From Spirochaetota bacterium (lineage in GTDB: Bacteria; Spirochaetota; Spirochaetia; Treponematales; UBA12059), in assembly GCA_029565815.1 (NCBI GenBank), contig JAKQNL010000166.1, positions 1 to 6,627 of the forward strand: a stretch of 6,627 nucleotides of DNA, given 5' to 3'. The position numbers and the translations under genes are program-made. The first letter of the stretch is position 1. Each line of letters opens with the position of its first letter. Below are positions 5,072 through 6,627 of the stretch, piece after piece. The notes beneath the pieces are model-generated. The model ran no database searches. It was not told the DNA's origin and saw only the letters and a list, made by a program, of their open reading frames with translations.

Positions 5072-6601
5072 ATGACACAGGACCAAATCCCAGCCGCCGA
5101 CGCGCGGGATGAGGACGACGATGCGCGGAGCTTGAGCGAACAGCAGCTGGTGCGCCGTGAAAAACTGGCCAAACTTCAAGCCCAGGGCCGCGATCCGTTT
5201 GCCATGCTTACCTGGAACCAGAGCCATCATTCGGTGGAGATAAAACAGAACTTCGAGCAGCTGGAAAACAAGGATGTGTCCGTCGCCGGCCGCATCATGA
5301 GCTTCCGCGATATAGGCAAGGCCGCGTTCATAGACCTGCAGGACAGGGACGGCCGCATACAGCTGTACCTGAACGCCGAACAGCTTGGCCCCGAGCAGTA
5401 TGCGGAAATAAAAACCTGGGATGTCGGCGATATAGTTGGCGCGGAAGGCTACGTGTTCCGCACCAAGCGCGGCGAAATTTCCGTGCACGCAAAGCGCCTA
5501 GTTCTTTTGACCAAAGCCCTGGAGCCCCTGCCGGAAAAATTCCACGGCCTAAAGGATCCGGAAATCCGGTATCGGCGCCGCTACCTGGACCTGATCATGA
5601 GCCCGGAAGTAATGGAAACTTTCAAGAAGCGCACGCTCATCATTAGGGCGATACGGGAATTCCTGGACAACCGGGGTTACATCGAAGTGGAGACGCCCAT
5701 CCTGTCCACTATCGCATCCGGCGCGGCGGCCAGGCCCTTTGTCACCAAATCCAACGCCCTCAACCTACAGCTGTACCTGCGCATAGCCACCGAGCTGTAT
5801 CTGAAACGCTGCATTGTGGGCGGCATGGAACGCGTGTACGACATGGGCAAGAACTTCCGCAATGAGGGCATAGACATACGCCACAATCCGGAATTCACCA
5901 TGATCGAGCTATACGAGGCATACACCGATTACAAGGGCATGATGGAACTGTGCGAAAACCTGGTGGCCTACGCCGCCCAGAAAGTGTGCGGAGCTACCAA
6001 GCTCAGTTACCAGGGCACCGAAATTGACTTTACTCCGCCTTGGCGCCGCCTTACCATGAGCGACGCGGTAAAGGAATACGGTGGGATAGATTTTTCATCC
6101 GTCCGTACCAACGAGGAAGCCCAGGCTTTGGCCAAGGAAAAAGGCTTTGAGCACGAGCTCAAGAAAAAGCTAAAAGACTGCACCAAGGGCGACATCCTGA
6201 ACGCGGCCTTTGAGTTCTATGCCGAAGAGCACCTGATCCAGCCAACGTTCATCATGGACTACCCAACGGAAATTTCTCCTTTGACCAAGCAGAAACCGGG
6301 CGACCCGACCATGACCGAGCGCTTTGAGGCATTCGTGTACGGCCGCGAGATTGGCAACGCATACAGCGAGCTCAACGATCCCATAGTGCAGCTGGACCGC
6401 TTTACCCAGCAGTCCAAGGAACGCGAACTGGGCGACGACGAGGCCTATCAGCTCGATGAAGATTTTGTAGCAAGCCTGGAAGTGGGCATGCCACCCACCG
6501 GTGGCCTTGGCATAGGCATAGACCGCATCATCATGTTCCTCACCGACGCATACAGCATCAGGGACGTGATACTGTTTCCCACGATGAAACCTAATAGCTA
6601 A
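5072..6601 (+). CDS. lysS: Lysyl-tRNA synthetase, class II
   Basis: This 509-aa enzyme charges tRNA-Lys with lysine using ATP in the cytoplasm. An acidic N-terminal tail (10-17) leads into the canonical [19 protein letters not shown] (25-43). The OB-fold anticodon-binding domain runs from about 68 to 160 ([20 protein letters not shown]). The class II catalytic core follows: motif 1 at 202-211 ([10 protein letters not shown]) with [10 protein letters not shown] at 216-225, motif 2 at 261-284 ([16 protein letters not shown]263 expected at ATP), then [16 protein letters not shown] and [22 protein letters not shown]. Motif 3 is at 477-492 ([17 protein letters not shown]485), followed by [13 protein letters not shown] near the end. 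Length is normal and the anticodon domain is present, so this is not the truncated EpmA/PoxA paralogue. A small oddity is S216, where GG is usual before AAARPF. Isoleucine is encoded by ATA in 15 of 36 cases by my count. Confidence 0.97.
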   Translation: MTQDQIPAADARDEDDDARSLSEQQLVRREKLAKLQAQGRDPFAMLTWNQSHHSVEIKQNFEQLENKDVSVAGRIMSFRDIGKAAFIDLQDRDGRIQLYLNAEQLGPEQYAEIKTWDVGDIVGAEGYVFRTKRGEISVHAKRLVLLTKALEPLPEKFHGLKDPEIRYRRRYLDLIMSPEVMETFKKRTLIIRAIREFLDNRGYIEVETPILSTIASGAAARPFVTKSNALNLQLYLRIATELYLKRCIVGGMERVYDMGKNFRNEGIDIRHNPEFTMIELYEAYTDYKGMMELCENLVAYAAQKVCGATKLSYQGTEIDFTPPWRRLTMSDAVKEYGGIDFSSVRTNEEAQALAKEKGFEHELKKKLKDCTKGDILNAAFEFYAEEHLIQPTFIMDYPTEISPLTKQKPGDPTMTERFEAFVYGREIGNAYSELNDPIVQLDRFTQQSKERELGDDEAYQLDEDFVASLEVGMPPTGGLGIGIDRIIMFLTDAYSIRDVILFPTMKPNS

Positions 6602-6605
6602 TTGT

Positions 6606-6626
6606 TCCGTGAAATCAGACCACGGA
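6606..6626 (+). terminator. Possible hairpin after lysS, cut by the window end
   Basis: TCCGTG (6606-6611) pairs perfectly with CACGGA (6621-6626) around a nine-base loop, five bases after the lysS stop, and T6605/G6627 could add a wobble pair. The position fits a terminator, but the stem is short and the window ends before any T-run could be seen. Confidence 0.3.
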
Positions 6627-6627
6627 G

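Noticed and set aside
4558..5488. Minus-strand open frames opposite the DUF2400 and lysS genes (4558-5037, 4602-5030, 5051-5488)
   Set aside because: They mirror strongly supported plus-strand genes, have no recognisable domains or ribosome binding sites, and are expected in GC-rich coding DNA.
1..6627. CRISPR array, insertion sequence, tRNA or rRNA
   Set aside because: No regularly spaced repeats, transposase motifs, paired terminal repeats or RNA-gene sequence were recognised. The coding is continuous housekeeping and envelope genes.

Overview
This is a 6.6-kb chromosomal window from a moderately GC-rich, Gram-negative-type bacterium. A spirochaete is my best guess, at low to moderate confidence. 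Three things point that way: two lipoproteins with relaxed lipobox-like signal peptides, a TIGR02757/DUF2400 protein, and heavy use of the ATA isoleucine codon despite high GC. One point counts against the Borrelia/T. pallidum type of spirochaete: the lysyl-tRNA synthetase is class II, whereas those organisms are known for a class I enzyme. No mobile element, CRISPR array, rRNA or tRNA is visible, and the window is almost fully coding.

Layout. Two transcription units diverge from a 117-bp region (about 1803-1919). Leftward, a TPR-like lipoprotein of 345 aa (1802 to 765) runs by an ATGA overlap into an MltD/Slt-type lytic transglycosylase (768 to beyond base 1), whose C-terminus lies outside the window. 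Rightward, a six-helix membrane protein (1920-2477), a large TPR lipoprotein (2474-4174) and a TIGR02757/DUF2400 protein (4171-4992) are joined by two GTGA overlaps. After a 79-bp gap with its own weak promoter candidate and a good ribosome binding site comes lysS (5072-6601). A possible hairpin begins after its stop and reaches the window edge.

How the genes may work together. The left arm is an envelope module: a peptidoglycan-cleaving enzyme made in coupling with a helical lipoprotein. The right arm also starts with envelope proteins, but it then carries a probable nucleic-acid-related protein and a translation housekeeping gene, so it looks like an ordinary mixed bacterial operon. The points most worth a second look are the divergent promoter, where both -35 hexamers fall on one palindromic TTGGCAA, the possibly leaderless left transcript, the threefold LiaF/DUF5668-like hairpin repeat in the membrane protein, and the DNA-glycosylase-like Lys/Asp arrangement in the DUF2400 protein. 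I found no clear sign of a wholly new system.
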